Shown here piece by piece: positions 9,325 to 17,630 of a DNA stretch of 64,000 nt. A program made the translations under genes and the position numbers. Where the stretch lies: the NCBI GenBank assembly GCA_947488625.1, contig CANKZR010000001.1, positions 1,612,001-1,676,000 on the forward strand, given 5' to 3'. Numbering within the stretch: position 1 is the stretch's first letter; each line of letters begins with the position of its first letter. Origin of the DNA: an uncultured Sphingomonadaceae bacterium (GTDB lineage: Bacteria > Pseudomonadota > Alphaproteobacteria > Sphingomonadales > Sphingomonadaceae). The notes below the pieces were generated by a model. That model was not told the DNA's origin and did not search any database. It was given only the letters and a program-made list of their open reading frames with translations.

Positions 9325-10089
9325 ATGTCCCAGGAAGAACGGCCCGAGGGCGATCGTATCGCCAAATTACTTGCCCGCGCGGGTGTCGCCAGCCGCCGGG
9401 AGGTGGAACGCATGATCGAGGATCGGCGGGTGAAGATCGGTGACGAGGTGGTCAAGACCCCCGCCACCTTCCTCACTTCGCTGAAAGGCGTGAGCGTGGA
9501 TGGAAAGCCCGTCGGCAAGCCCGAACGCACGCGGTTGTTCGCCTTCCATAAGCCCACTGGGCTGTTGACGGCGGAACGGGATTTCTCTGGCCGCCCCACG
9601 ATCTATACCGCGCTGCGCAATGCCCTGCCCAAGGATACGCCGCGCCTGATGCCCGTCGGGCGGCTGGACATGAACACCGAAGGCCTGCTGCTGCTGACCA
9701 ACGACGGCGAGTTCAAGCGCACGATGGAATTGCCATCCTCCGAAATTCCACGCACCTATCGCGCCCGCACATTCGGTGACGTTACGCAGGAACAGTTGGA
9801 GAGCCTGATGGACGGCGTCGAAATCGAAGGAATGCGTTACAGTCCCATCGATGCCAACCTGGAACGCCGCACGGGCCGCAACCAGTGGATCGAACTGTCG
9901 CTGACCGAGGGCAAGAACCGCGAAGTGCGCCGCGTGCTCGAGTACCTGGGACTGGAAGTCAGCCGCTTGATTCGTATCGCCTATGGCCCCTTCGGCCTTG
10001 CAGACTTGCCGCGCGGCGCAGCTGTCGAAATCCGCAAGGAAGATATCGAGAGGTTCCGCAGCACACTAAAGCCAGGTCAACGTTCGTGA
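9325..10089 (+). CDS. rluB: 23S rRNA pseudouridine synthase, RluB/RsuA family
   Basis: Converts a uridine of rRNA to pseudouridine. An N-terminal S4 RNA-binding domain (about residues 11-60, RIAKLLARAGVASRREVERM) precedes the catalytic domain. That domain contains the RsuA-family motif GRLDMNTEGLLLLTNDGEF, whose aspartate is the nucleophile. At 254 residues it lacks the long RNA-binding tail of some RluB proteins, so RluB versus RsuA/RluE specificity cannot be decided here. Its stop overlaps the GTG start of rsmD (GTGA). Confidence 0.88.
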   Translation: MSQEERPEGDRIAKLLARAGVASRREVERMIEDRRVKIGDEVVKTPATFLTSLKGVSVDGKPVGKPERTRLFAFHKPTGLLTAERDFSGRPTIYTALRNALPKDTPRLMPVGRLDMNTEGLLLLTNDGEFKRTMELPSSEIPRTYRARTFGDVTQEQLESLMDGVEIEGMRYSPIDANLERRTGRNQWIELSLTEGKNREVRRVLEYLGLEVSRLIRIAYGPFGLADLPRGAAVEIRKEDIERFRSTLKPGQRS

Positions 10090-10637
10090 GAATTATAGCA
10101 GGCGAATGGAAACGACGCCAGTTGCGCGCTCCTGCCGGGGACGCAACGCGGCCGACGGCGGATCGCACTCGTGAAACGCTGTTTTCCATGCTGGCGAGTC
10201 GGCTGGGATCCTTCGAGGGATTATCGGTGGCCGACATGTTTGCTGGATCGGGCGCATTGGGGCTCGAAGCCTTATCTCGCGGTGCCAGCGATTGCTTGTT
10301 CGTCGAGCAGGAATCCGCCGCCATCCGCACTTTGCGGCAGAATATTGCCAGTCTGCGTGCGCAACAACGTTGCGAGGTCATAGCAGGGTCCGTGATGTCG
10401 CTCGGTCCGGCGAAGCAACCGCGCGATCTGGTGCTGCTCGATCCGCCTTACGGCACCAATGCTGGCGCGGTGGCGATAGACAGACTGGTGCGGCTGGGCT
10501 GGATTGGTGCGGAAACGTGGGTCGCGCTGGAAGTGGGCGCCAAGGATGACGTCAAAATCAAGGCGCTGGAGATTGAAACCGAACGCCGCACCGGACCGGC
10601 AAAGCTGGTTTTGCTCCGCTGGCCCGATACGGCGTAA
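10086..10637 (+). CDS. rsmD: 16S rRNA (guanine(966)-N(2))-methyltransferase RsmD
   Basis: A SAM-dependent methyltransferase acting on 16S rRNA G966. It is 183 residues with a GTG start inside the previous gene's stop. Motifs are typical of RsmD: N-terminal RIIAGEWKRRQL, the TRPTADRTRETLF helix, the SAM-binding ADMFAGSGALGLEALSRGA, and the catalytic DPPYG. The pairing with an RluB-type gene makes an rRNA-modification operon. A hairpin with a T-run follows at 10645-10668. Confidence 0.94.
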   Translation: MRIIAGEWKRRQLRAPAGDATRPTADRTRETLFSMLASRLGSFEGLSVADMFAGSGALGLEALSRGASDCLFVEQESAAIRTLRQNIASLRAQQRCEVIAGSVMSLGPAKQPRDLVLLDPPYGTNAGAVAIDRLVRLGWIGAETWVALEVGAKDDVKIKALEIETERRTGPAKLVLLRWPDTA

Positions 10638-10644
10638 GGGTATC

Positions 10645-10668
10645 GCGTACCGCTCGAGGCACGCTTTT
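10645..10668 (+). terminator. Candidate intrinsic terminator after rsmD
   Basis: GCGTACC (10645-10651) pairs with GGCACGC (10658-10664) with one mismatch around a six-base loop, followed by TTTT and an A/T-rich stretch. It sits between convergent genes. The stem is short, so the call is moderate. Confidence 0.5.
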
Positions 10669-10679
10669 ATTAAATTACT

Positions 10680-11264
10680 TTAGTCCATCTGGCTGGCAGG
10701 CTGACCAGGCCAGTAGTCCAGCGGACGGTTGCCATAATTCAACCCGGCTTCGCGCGGGTTGATGCAATTGTCCGTTCGCCCATCCGTACACGGCGGATAT
10801 TCACCGTTGTGCGGGGCCGGAATGTTCTGCACCATCGCGTTTTGCACGAAGCGTATGTTGCTGTTCATCGAAGAACTGCTGCGCGTTGCCATGCCGGTAT
10901 TGCCTGTTGTCGCAGTACTGGAGGTGGTCGCGTTTGCCGCCCCACCCATCTGACTGCGGATAGAATTCCACGCGGCCATGCGCTGCTGGTCGTTCATGCC
11001 GACAATGCGCACACGCTGATCGTCGTTCAGGGCATTCCACCAGACATCCTTCTGCATGTCGTCCAGCGTCCAGTAGTACGTCTGGGCTTCCATCGGCCAT
11101 GCGTCATAAGTGGTCTGCTGTTCTGCGGACCAACCGTCGTACATCGACTGCTGCTGCGCAGAAAGTTCCATCATATCATCATGATCATCTGCGATTGCGG
11201 GTGTGGCGACACCTGCCAGCAGCATAGCGCCGGCCATAATTTTCAAAGTTCTCATCTTCTGCAT
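10680..11264 (-). CDS. Secreted hypothetical protein, Gln/Met/Trp-rich
   Basis: A 194-residue protein with a clear N-terminal signal peptide (hydrophobic KIMAGAMLLAGVATPAIA, likely cut after ADA-like IADD). The mature N-terminal half is made of repeating acidic, glutamine- and tryptophan-rich helices (MYDGWSAEQQTTYDAW and similar, about residues 37-100). A Ser/Thr/Ala/Asn linker (110-135) follows. The C-terminal part holds two cysteines (PCTDGRTDNC) and a proline-rich end. No enzyme motif is seen. A second ATG three codons downstream (11255) could also start translation; AAGGTGAAGG lies immediately before the first. Function unknown; periplasmic location is inferred. Confidence 0.75.
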   Translation of the reverse strand: MQKMRTLKIMAGAMLLAGVATPAIADDHDDMMELSAQQQSMYDGWSAEQQTTYDAWPMEAQTYYWTLDDMQKDVWWNALNDDQRVRIVGMNDQQRMAAWNSIRSQMGGAANATTSSTATTGNTGMATRSSSSMNSNIRFVQNAMVQNIPAPHNGEYPPCTDGRTDNCINPREAGLNYGNRPLDYWPGQPASQMD

Positions 11265-11451
11265 CCTTCACCTTGAGTAGGGAATTTTTGGTTGACGAAT
11301 TGGCTATGGAACCCATCGAACCCTGCCGAGGTTCCGAATTTGTGATGAGGCGGCGCTGGGCATCGGTGGGTTGAGCGGCTTCTCAGGATGGCGTTGGTGC
11401 GCGGGTAGCGGACCCTAAAATCGTTCGCGCGCGCTTGCGCGCAAGGGCGGC

Positions 11452-11466
11452 GTTCCCTAACTGTTC
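11452..11466 (+). promoter_or_regulatory. Alphaproteobacterial SOS (LexA) box at the uvrD-like gene
   Basis: GTTC, seven bases, GTTC: an exact match to the alphaproteobacterial LexA operator GTTC-N7-GTTC. It overlaps a possible -10 (TAACTG, 11458-11463) that lies 17 bases from TTGCGC (11435-11440). It ends four bases before the GTG start at 11471. A helicase of DNA repair is a sensible SOS target. Confidence 0.65.
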
Positions 11467-11470
11467 ACGA

Positions 11471-13768
11471 GTGACGAACACTGCGCTGCCCTCCGCCACC
11501 GGTACACCAAATTGGCTTGCCCATCTCAACACCCCGCAGCGCGAGGCGGTGATGACGACGGAAGGGCCAGTTCTGATGCTGGCCGGCGCGGGCACGGGTA
11601 AGACCGCCGCCCTTACGCACCGCCTGGCGCATATCGTGCGCGAACGGCTGGCGTGGCCCAGCGAGATTTTGTGCGTCACGTTCACCAACAAGGCTGCGCG
11701 CGAAATGCGCGAACGCGTCGGCACGCTGACGGGCGGTGCGCTGGAAGGTATGCCCTGGCTTGGCACCTTCCACTCCATTTGCGCAAAGATGCTGCGCCGC
11801 CATGCAGAACTCGTCGGCCTGCAAAGCAATTTCACGATCATCGATACCGATGACCAGTTGCGGTTGCTGAAAGCCCTTATCCGCGAACATGAGATCGACG
11901 AAAAGCGCTGGCCGCCGCGTCAGCTTGCAGGTTTGCTCGACAGTTGGAAGAACCGCGGCCTCAACCCAGCGGACCTGACCGCAGTGGACAATGAAGCCTA
12001 TGCCAATGGCAAAGGCGCTGAAATGTACAGGCTTTACCAGGAACGCCTGAAAAACCTGAATGCCTGTGATTTTGGCGATCTTCTGCTGCACGTCCTCAAC
12101 ATTTTCCGCCAGCATTCCGACGTGCTGAAAAGCTACCAGCAGCGCTACAGGTACATCCTGGTGGACGAGTATCAGGACACCAATGCCGTCCAATACCTAT
12201 GGCTGAGGCTCTTGGCGCAAGAACGCAAGAACATCTGCGTGGTAGGGGACGACGACCAGTCGATCTATTCCTGGCGCGGTGCGGAGGTTGCCAATATCCT
12301 GCGCTTCGAGAAAGATTTTCCGGGCGCAAAGGTAGTGAAGCTGGAGCAGAACTATCGTTCGACTCCGCAGATACTTGCCGCCGCCAGCGGGTTGATCGAA
12401 GAAAACAGCCAGCGGCTGGGCAAGACCTTGTGGACGCAGCTGCCCGAGGGGCAGAAGGTTCGCGTGATCGGTGTGTGGGACGCGCCAGAAGAGGCCCGCC
12501 GCGTGGGCGAGGAGATCGAACGGCTGGAACGTGAGGGTGCCAGCCTCGAACAGGTCGCCATTCTGGTGCGTGCACAGTATCAGACGCGCGAATTCGAGGA
12601 CCGGTTCATCCAGATCGGACTCTCCTACCGCATTATCGGCGGTTTTCGCTTTTACGAACGCGCCGAGATCCGCGACGCGCTGGCATACCTGCGCGTGGTG
12701 GCCCAACCGGCGGATGATCTGGCTTTCGAACGTATCTACAACCAGCCCAAGCGCGGACTTGGCGCAAAGACACTGGAAAAGATGCATCAGCACGCGCGCG
12801 CCGAAGGTATCCCGCTCGCTGCCGCCGCGCTGCAACTGGCCGATAGTGACGAGCTGCCTGCACGCGCACGCAACACCATCGCGGCGCTGATGGGCGATTT
12901 TCTGCGCTGGCGGGAGATGAGCGACTCGGTAACCCCGTCTGAACTGATGCGCGCCGTGCTGGAGGAAAGCGGTTACGATGCCATGCTGAAGGCGGATCGC
13001 AGCGCCGAAAGTGCGGGTCGCGCAGACAACCTCGTCGAACTGGCGCGCGCGATGGAAGAATATGAAACGCTGGGCGACTTCCTCGAACATGTGAGCCTGG
13101 TTATGGATAATGACGCCGCCAGTGACGAGGAAAAGCTGACGATCATGACCATGCACGCAGCAAAAGGGCTGGAATTCGACAACGTTTTCCTGCCCGGCTG
13201 GGAGGAAGGCGTCTTCCCCTCGCAACGGTCGCTGGACGAAGGCGGGCTGGCCAGCCTCGAGGAGGAACGCCGCCTCGCCTATGTCGCTATTACCCGCGCC
13301 CGTCGCCACTGCACGATTTTGCACGCCGCCAACCGGCGCATATATGGCCAGTGGACCAGTTCGATCCCCAGTCGCTTCATAGAAGAACTGCCTGATGAAC
13401 ATATCGAGCAGGAAACCACGATGACTGGCGGCAAATCGCTATGGCAAGCCAATTGGAGCGAGAGCGAAGATCCCTTCGCCCATGTTTCACGCGACAGGCC
13501 GGACCGCTCATCAGCCCGTGGCCCTGGCTGGCAACGCGCACTGGCTACCGGCTACGACACGAAACAGGCGCGCTTGAAGGAACCCGGTCGCTCCGCAGCA
13601 AGCTTCGCTGCGCAGCCGCGCGGCGACGTTGAACTGGGGGCGCGTGTGTTTCATGAGAAATTCGGCTATGGTGAGGTAATCGGACAGGAAGGCAACAAGC
13701 TGGAAATCGATTTCGAGAAGGCCGGTACGAAGCGAGTGATCGACAGTTTCGTGACTTTGGCCAACTAG
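11471..13768 (+). CDS. ATP-dependent DNA helicase, UvrD/PcrA family
   Basis: A superfamily 1A 3'-5' helicase of nucleotide-excision and mismatch repair. All family motifs are present in order: Q-motif LNTPQREAV, Walker A AGAGTGKT, VDEYQDTN (motif II), GDDDQSIYSWRGA (III), NYRST (IV), TMHAAKGLEFDNVFLPGWEEG (V) and YVAITRARR (VI). The C-terminus has a Tudor-like strand region (GARVFHEKFGYGEVI) found in UvrD/PcrA. The start is placed at GTG 11471 because the Q-motif needs residues upstream of ATG 11551, and a likely promoter and SOS box lie directly before it. A TTG at 11435 is the alternative. The protein is about 765 residues. Confidence 0.93.
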   Translation: MTNTALPSATGTPNWLAHLNTPQREAVMTTEGPVLMLAGAGTGKTAALTHRLAHIVRERLAWPSEILCVTFTNKAAREMRERVGTLTGGALEGMPWLGTFHSICAKMLRRHAELVGLQSNFTIIDTDDQLRLLKALIREHEIDEKRWPPRQLAGLLDSWKNRGLNPADLTAVDNEAYANGKGAEMYRLYQERLKNLNACDFGDLLLHVLNIFRQHSDVLKSYQQRYRYILVDEYQDTNAVQYLWLRLLAQERKNICVVGDDDQSIYSWRGAEVANILRFEKDFPGAKVVKLEQNYRSTPQILAAASGLIEENSQRLGKTLWTQLPEGQKVRVIGVWDAPEEARRVGEEIERLEREGASLEQVAILVRAQYQTREFEDRFIQIGLSYRIIGGFRFYERAEIRDALAYLRVVAQPADDLAFERIYNQPKRGLGAKTLEKMHQHARAEGIPLAAAALQLADSDELPARARNTIAALMGDFLRWREMSDSVTPSELMRAVLEESGYDAMLKADRSAESAGRADNLVELARAMEEYETLGDFLEHVSLVMDNDAASDEEKLTIMTMHAAKGLEFDNVFLPGWEEGVFPSQRSLDEGGLASLEEERRLAYVAITRARRHCTILHAANRRIYGQWTSSIPSRFIEELPDEHIEQETTMTGGKSLWQANWSESEDPFAHVSRDRPDRSSARGPGWQRALATGYDTKQARLKEPGRSAASFAAQPRGDVELGARVFHEKFGYGEVIGQEGNKLEIDFEKAGTKRVIDSFVTLAN

Positions 13769-13897
13769 AAGGCAGCGCCAACGCCTATGTTCGGCGCGAA
13801 TTGAAGTTTCAGGCGCTTTTCATAAGCAAATATTGTATTCACGGGCTGGACACGTGTGCATGAGCACGACTTGATCGTAGCTGCGGAGGGGAAGAAA

Positions 13898-14674
13898 ATG
13901 AAGAATGGTGACGGAGCGGTCCCGGCCGCGCATGCTAATCCGAACCATCGTCCGAATATCGAGAAGTTCGTCGCGAACATTCGCCGTCGCTACGAATTCA
14001 CCCCGAGCGAGACCCTCCTGATACAGGACCGAATCACGGAGATCGCCAGCTTTACACCGGGTGAGTTCCTGGTGCGTGAGGGCGAGAAAATCGGCTATTG
14101 CTCGCTCATTCTCGAAGGTTTCGCCGCTCGCTGCAAGGAAACACGCGGCGGCGACCGGCAGATCATGGAATTGCAGATACCCGGCGATTTCGTCGATTTG
14201 CACTCCTACCCTCTCGAAGTGCTCGATCATGGGATTTGCGCCTTGGCGCATTGCACGATCGCCAAGCTGTATCACAAAGACATAACGATGCTGATCGAGG
14301 AGCATCCCCGGCTTGCGCGTATCCTGTGGTTCTCCACCATGGTGGATGCATCGATCCATCGCGAGTGGATAATGAACATCGGATCGCGTTCGGGATCGGC
14401 ACGTATCGCGCACCTCCTATGTGAACTTTATTGCCGCTATGAGGTGGTTGGCCTGACACAAGACCGAAGGTTCCCCTTCCCCCTCAATCAGACGCAGATC
14501 GGCGAATGCCTGGGCTTTACCCAAGTGCACGTGAACCGCCTCTTGCGGGATCTACGCGAAAGCAAACTGTTATCGCTCCACGATCGCCAAGCCGAAATTC
14601 ACGACTGGGATGGCCTGTGCGACCTTGCGGACTTCGATTCCGCTTATCTTTACCTTGAAAAGCGTGAAGCCTGA
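13898..14674 (+). CDS. Crp/Fnr-family transcriptional regulator
   Basis: A 258-residue protein with an N-terminal cyclic-nucleotide-binding-like barrel (about residues 45-150, FTPGEFLVREGEKIGYCSLILEG) and a C-terminal winged helix (NQTQIGECLGFTQVHVNRLLRDL as recognition region). The FNR-type N-terminal cysteine cluster is absent, so it is not an iron-sulfur oxygen sensor of that type. The effector is unknown. ATG 13898 was chosen because a GGAGGGG ribosome site lies eight bases upstream; an ATG at 13856 lacks one. It is convergent with a small minus-strand gene 25 bases away. Confidence 0.88.
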   Translation: MKNGDGAVPAAHANPNHRPNIEKFVANIRRRYEFTPSETLLIQDRITEIASFTPGEFLVREGEKIGYCSLILEGFAARCKETRGGDRQIMELQIPGDFVDLHSYPLEVLDHGICALAHCTIAKLYHKDITMLIEEHPRLARILWFSTMVDASIHREWIMNIGSRSGSARIAHLLCELYCRYEVVGLTQDRRFPFPLNQTQIGECLGFTQVHVNRLLRDLRESKLLSLHDRQAEIHDWDGLCDLADFDSAYLYLEKREA

Positions 14675-14698
14675 AAAGCGGCTCTCACCAGCCTATGG

Positions 14699-14953
14699 TC
14701 ATAGCTGATAAAGCGGCTGCAGCGACCAGGACCGATCCTTCTGAATTTTCAGTCGATAGCCTCTTTTGGCGTCGCTTCGTATTTCCACTTCGCCTGCCCC
14801 GAAGACTATCACGGCGCGTTCAATCGCCACGACGACATTCGTTGCATGTACCTCTATCTCTCGAGCCGGACTGTCGCCCTCGCCCCGAACTCTCAGGAGA
14901 TACAGCTGTTGCTTATCGGCGTCTCTGTGCCTCACGCTGCGCGGAATGCTCAT
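14699..14953 (-). CDS. Candidate small hypothetical protein, convergent with the Crp-like gene
   Basis: An 84-residue frame starting MSIPRSVRHRD. It contains alternating hydrophobic and charged strands (LYLLRVRGEGDSP, AREIEVHATNVVVAIERAV, GEVEIRSDAKRGYRLKIQ) and no signal peptide or membrane segment. The pattern looks like a real beta-rich domain rather than a shadow frame, because no gene lies on the other strand here. An AGGAA lies 11 bases before the ATG. The frame extends upstream to another ATG at 14977. I recognise no family; translation is not certain. Confidence 0.45.
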   Translation of the reverse strand: MSIPRSVRHRDADKQQLYLLRVRGEGDSPAREIEVHATNVVVAIERAVIVFGAGEVEIRSDAKRGYRLKIQKDRSWSLQPLYQL

Positions 14954-15184
14954 ATTTGCGTCGTCGTTCCTGAGCATTTACGCCCCCCGAATATGGTTAG
15001 GTTCTTCTATGCGGCCCAAGAACGCAGAAGGACGACAAACTTTGTTTATCAGGGTCGATTTGCGGCAGGGGAATGGAACCGCAATTGCTCGCTGTAGTCG
15101 TGATTTCTGTCATCGCAACGAGCCTGGCGTTAACCCAAAAAAGAGTGCGCACCAGTAAGCTTGGCCTCGCCAGGAGGCACTTCG
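14954..15184. other. Intergenic stretch with no gene seen
   Basis: This gap separates the divergent small minus-strand gene and the 57-residue plus-strand gene. It is A/T-richer than its surroundings and must hold both promoters. TTGGGC and CATATT with 18 bases between them form a weak minus-strand candidate. A short inverted repeat ACAAA-C-TTTGT is seen near 15035-15045. Nothing else is supported. Confidence 0.4.
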
Positions 15185-15358
15185 ATGAAATTCGTGAAAC
15201 TACACTCGCGCGGCGGCGACTATCTTGTGGTCACCAGCAATATCGCATGGCTGCGCACCGGCGAGAACGGCCAGACACTGGTCGGGATGGTCGGCAGCAG
15301 TCCGCTGCTTGTTACCGGGAAGATCGAAGAGGTTGCCCAGATGGTGCTGGACGGCTGA
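15185..15358 (+). CDS. 57-residue protein with a FlbD-like pattern
   Basis: A small protein starting MKFVKLHSRGGDYLVV, with AGGAGGC eight bases before the ATG. The layout is a short strand, a small turn with Gly-Gly, an IAWLRTGENGQTLVGMVG middle and a VTGKIEEVAQMVLDG helix. It resembles the FlbD/SwrD family of about 60-residue proteins (strand, 'I' segment, T-x-V-x-L turn, terminal E-x-V helix). No flagellar gene is nearby, so a flagellar role is not supported. The likeness is by eye only. It converges on the RNA-helicase gene 17 bases away. Confidence 0.65.
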   Translation: MKFVKLHSRGGDYLVVTSNIAWLRTGENGQTLVGMVGSSPLLVTGKIEEVAQMVLDG

Positions 15359-15375
15359 GCCTGCCTGTCTGACCG

Positions 15376-16806
15376 TTACTTGAAACCGAAGCTGAGAAAC
15401 TCCGGCTTCGGCCCGTTCCATTCGCCTGCTGGTACCGGTTCATCGTCCTGGTTACGACGGCGTGACTGCCCGCCCGATTGGCGTTCCGGCTTTTCGTTAC
15501 GCTGCCCGCTGTCGTGCTTTTCATCGCGCGCCTTGCGTTCGGGCTTTGCCTCGACAGGATCAGCCTTGCGCGAGCGAGAGCGCTTGGGCTTCTCCTCACG
15601 CTTTTCATCGGCATCGTCGGAATGGTCCGTCGCGTCTTGTGTCGGCCTGTTCGCCTTCGGCTCCGCCTTGGGCAGTTCGACGCGAACGTCCTTCTTGCCG
15701 AAAACAGCAATCTTCGCACCGGTCAGCTTCTCGACGTTGTCGATCGCCTCATCATCACCTTCACCGACGAAGGTGAATGCGCGGCCCTTGGCACCGGCGC
15801 GACCTGTGCGACCGATGCGGTGAACGTAGTCGTCCGGGTGCCAGGGCGTATCGTAATTGAAGACGTGGCTTACGCCCTTGATATCCAACCCGCGCGCCGC
15901 AACGTCTGACGCAACGAGAATGTTGATCTCGCCATCCTTGAACCGCTGCAATTCTGCGTTGCGGCTGGCCTGATCGATATCGCCGTGAATTTCGCCACTG
16001 GCGAAGCCATTGCGCTGCAAGGCCTTGTTCAGTTCGCGAACCGTGGTCTTGCGGTTGGAGAAGACAATCGCGGTATCCACCAGATCGTTGCGCAGCAGCC
16101 ATTCCAGCGTTGAACGCTTTTCACGGTTCTTCACCGGAATCTTGAACGCTGTAATGTTCTCATTGGTAGAAGCCGCGCGGCTCACTTCCATGCGCTTGGG
16201 ATTGTCGAGAAACTTTTTCGCCAGCTTCTCGATCGGTGCGGGCATGGTGGCGCTGAACAACAGGGTCTGGCGCTGGTCGGGCAGCTTGTCGCAGATAAAC
16301 TCGATATCGGGGATGAAACCCATGTCGAGCATCCGGTCCGCCTCGTCGATCACCACCAGTTCGCAGGCGTTGAGCATGATCTTGCCGCGCTCGAACAGGT
16401 CCATCAGGCGGCCCGGCGTGGCGATGAGCACGTCGACGCCATCGTTCAGCGCCTTCACCTGCTCACCCATCTGCACGCCGCCGATCAGCAGCGCCATCTT
16501 CAGGTCGTGGTTTGCGCCGTATTTCTCGAAGTTCTCCGCCACCTGCGCCGCGAGTTCGCGCGTGGGCTCGAGAATCAGGCTGCGCGGCATCAGCGCGCGG
16601 CGGCGGCCATTGGCCAGAACATCAATCATCGGCAGCACGAAGCTGGCCGTCTTGCCGGTGCCGGTTTGCGCAATACCCAGCACGTCCTTCATCATCAGCA
16701 CCGCCGGAATTGCTTCAGCCTGTATCGGAGTCGGCTCGGTATACCCGGCCTCCTCCACGGCTTTGAGCAATTCAGGTGATAGGCCGAGATCGGCAAAAGT
16801 GGTCAA
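15376..16806 (-). CDS. DEAD-box RNA helicase, RhlE-like
   Basis: ATP-dependent RNA unwinding, usually in ribosome assembly, RNA decay or cold adaptation. The 476 residues carry the full motif set: Q-motif YTEPTPIQ, AQTGTGKT, PTRELA, TPGRLMD, DEAD in VIDEADRM, SAT, and HRIGRTGRAG. A long basic, low-complexity tail follows from about residue 385 (KRSRSRKADP, QSRRRNQDDEP), typical of RhlE proteins and probably RNA-binding. The start codon is TTG; no ATG is available in frame nearby. A good promoter lies about 60 bases upstream. Confidence 0.92.
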   Translation of the reverse strand: MTTFADLGLSPELLKAVEEAGYTEPTPIQAEAIPAVLMMKDVLGIAQTGTGKTASFVLPMIDVLANGRRRALMPRSLILEPTRELAAQVAENFEKYGANHDLKMALLIGGVQMGEQVKALNDGVDVLIATPGRLMDLFERGKIMLNACELVVIDEADRMLDMGFIPDIEFICDKLPDQRQTLLFSATMPAPIEKLAKKFLDNPKRMEVSRAASTNENITAFKIPVKNREKRSTLEWLLRNDLVDTAIVFSNRKTTVRELNKALQRNGFASGEIHGDIDQASRNAELQRFKDGEINILVASDVAARGLDIKGVSHVFNYDTPWHPDDYVHRIGRTGRAGAKGRAFTFVGEGDDEAIDNVEKLTGAKIAVFGKKDVRVELPKAEPKANRPTQDATDHSDDADEKREEKPKRSRSRKADPVEAKPERKARDEKHDSGQRNEKPERQSGGQSRRRNQDDEPVPAGEWNGPKPEFLSFGFK

Positions 16807-16865
16807 TGCGTAAGGTCCGGAAATAAGAGGGGGCGCGTTTGCGCGATGCCATTCACGTGCCGCGC

Positions 16866-16893
16866 CCTATGCAGCAGAGGCGGTGAAAGTCAA
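16866..16893 (-). promoter_or_regulatory. Promoter of the DEAD-box helicase gene
   Basis: Reading the minus strand: TTGACT (16893-16888), 16 bases, then CATAGG (16871-16866). This gives a leader of about 50 bases before the TTG start at 16806. The leader can form a GGCGCG...CGCGCC stem. A cold-shock-type leader is possible but not shown. Confidence 0.45.
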
Positions 16894-16913
16894 GATTTAC
16901 GAGGGTACCGGTG

Positions 16914-17492
16914 TTACTGGCTGATGGCAACCAGACGGCTGAATTCGGCCACCTGGCAACTGGCCCCGGCCCGCGATTGTAGCCGGTCGCGTGCGACACA
17001 TAGCTTTCCGTCCTCGCTGCGCTCCACATAGAAGCCAGCATAGAACGCCCGTGCCGAGCAAGTCGAATTCAGCCGGGCCGCCAGGACGTCGCGTTGCTGG
17101 GTGAAGAACAACAGACGGTTGTCGCTTGTGGGTTGGACTCCCACAATGTCACCCACGTCTACACAGTTGTCGTGATCGACCTCTTCGTAACTGCGGCGCA
17201 TCGGGCGGCGCGGAAGTTCCGCCAGCATCTGCGATCTGGCGCGCGGCGGAGCAGGCGACACGCGCACTACCACGCGCCGACGAATGCGCACCTGGTTCGC
17301 TTCGGGTGGCAGATGCGCCTCGTCCAGCAATGTGCCCACGGGCCTGTGCGATGGTCTCAGGCCAAGTGGCAGGGAGCTTTGCGGACCGCTGAGCCTGCCA
17401 ACATCCTGCGCTGCTGCGCGCACCGGCAATTGCGCCGCGAAAACCGGGACAAGCAGTGCGACAAGCGCAAGAAGGAAAGCAATGCGTTTCAT
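16914..17492 (-). CDS. Secreted hypothetical protein
   Basis: A 192-residue protein with a strong signal peptide (MKRIAFLLALVALLVPVFAAQ, then AAAQD). The mature part is basic, with an arginine/proline-rich stretch (RIRRRVVVRVSPAPPRARS, about residues 68-88). A C-terminal segment has four cysteines (NCVDVGDIVGV, STCSARAF, KLCVARDRL, ASCQVAEF), which may form disulphides in the periplasm. The ATG at 17492 is chosen because it makes a canonical signal peptide; an open frame further upstream does not. No family is recognised. Confidence 0.75.
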   Translation of the reverse strand: MKRIAFLLALVALLVPVFAAQLPVRAAAQDVGRLSGPQSSLPLGLRPSHRPVGTLLDEAHLPPEANQVRIRRRVVVRVSPAPPRARSQMLAELPRRPMRRSYEEVDHDNCVDVGDIVGVQPTSDNRLLFFTQQRDVLAARLNSTCSARAFYAGFYVERSEDGKLCVARDRLQSRAGASCQVAEFSRLVAISQ

Positions 17493-17630
17493 GAATGGAA
17501 TGTCTTGCGAAGGGCTCGCGACGGATCTCCGTTTCGGGGACTGCGCCTGAATACCAGCGTGGATTGAATGATGGCTTAACCTGCCGCTGCGCCTTTGCAA
17601 CCCAGCCATAATGCTGGCAACGGTTCGGCC

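Noticed and set aside
13769..13897. FNR/CRP box in the promoter region of the Crp-like regulator
   Set aside because: No TTGAT-N4-ATCAA or TGTGA-N6-TCACA match; only single half-site-like words occur.
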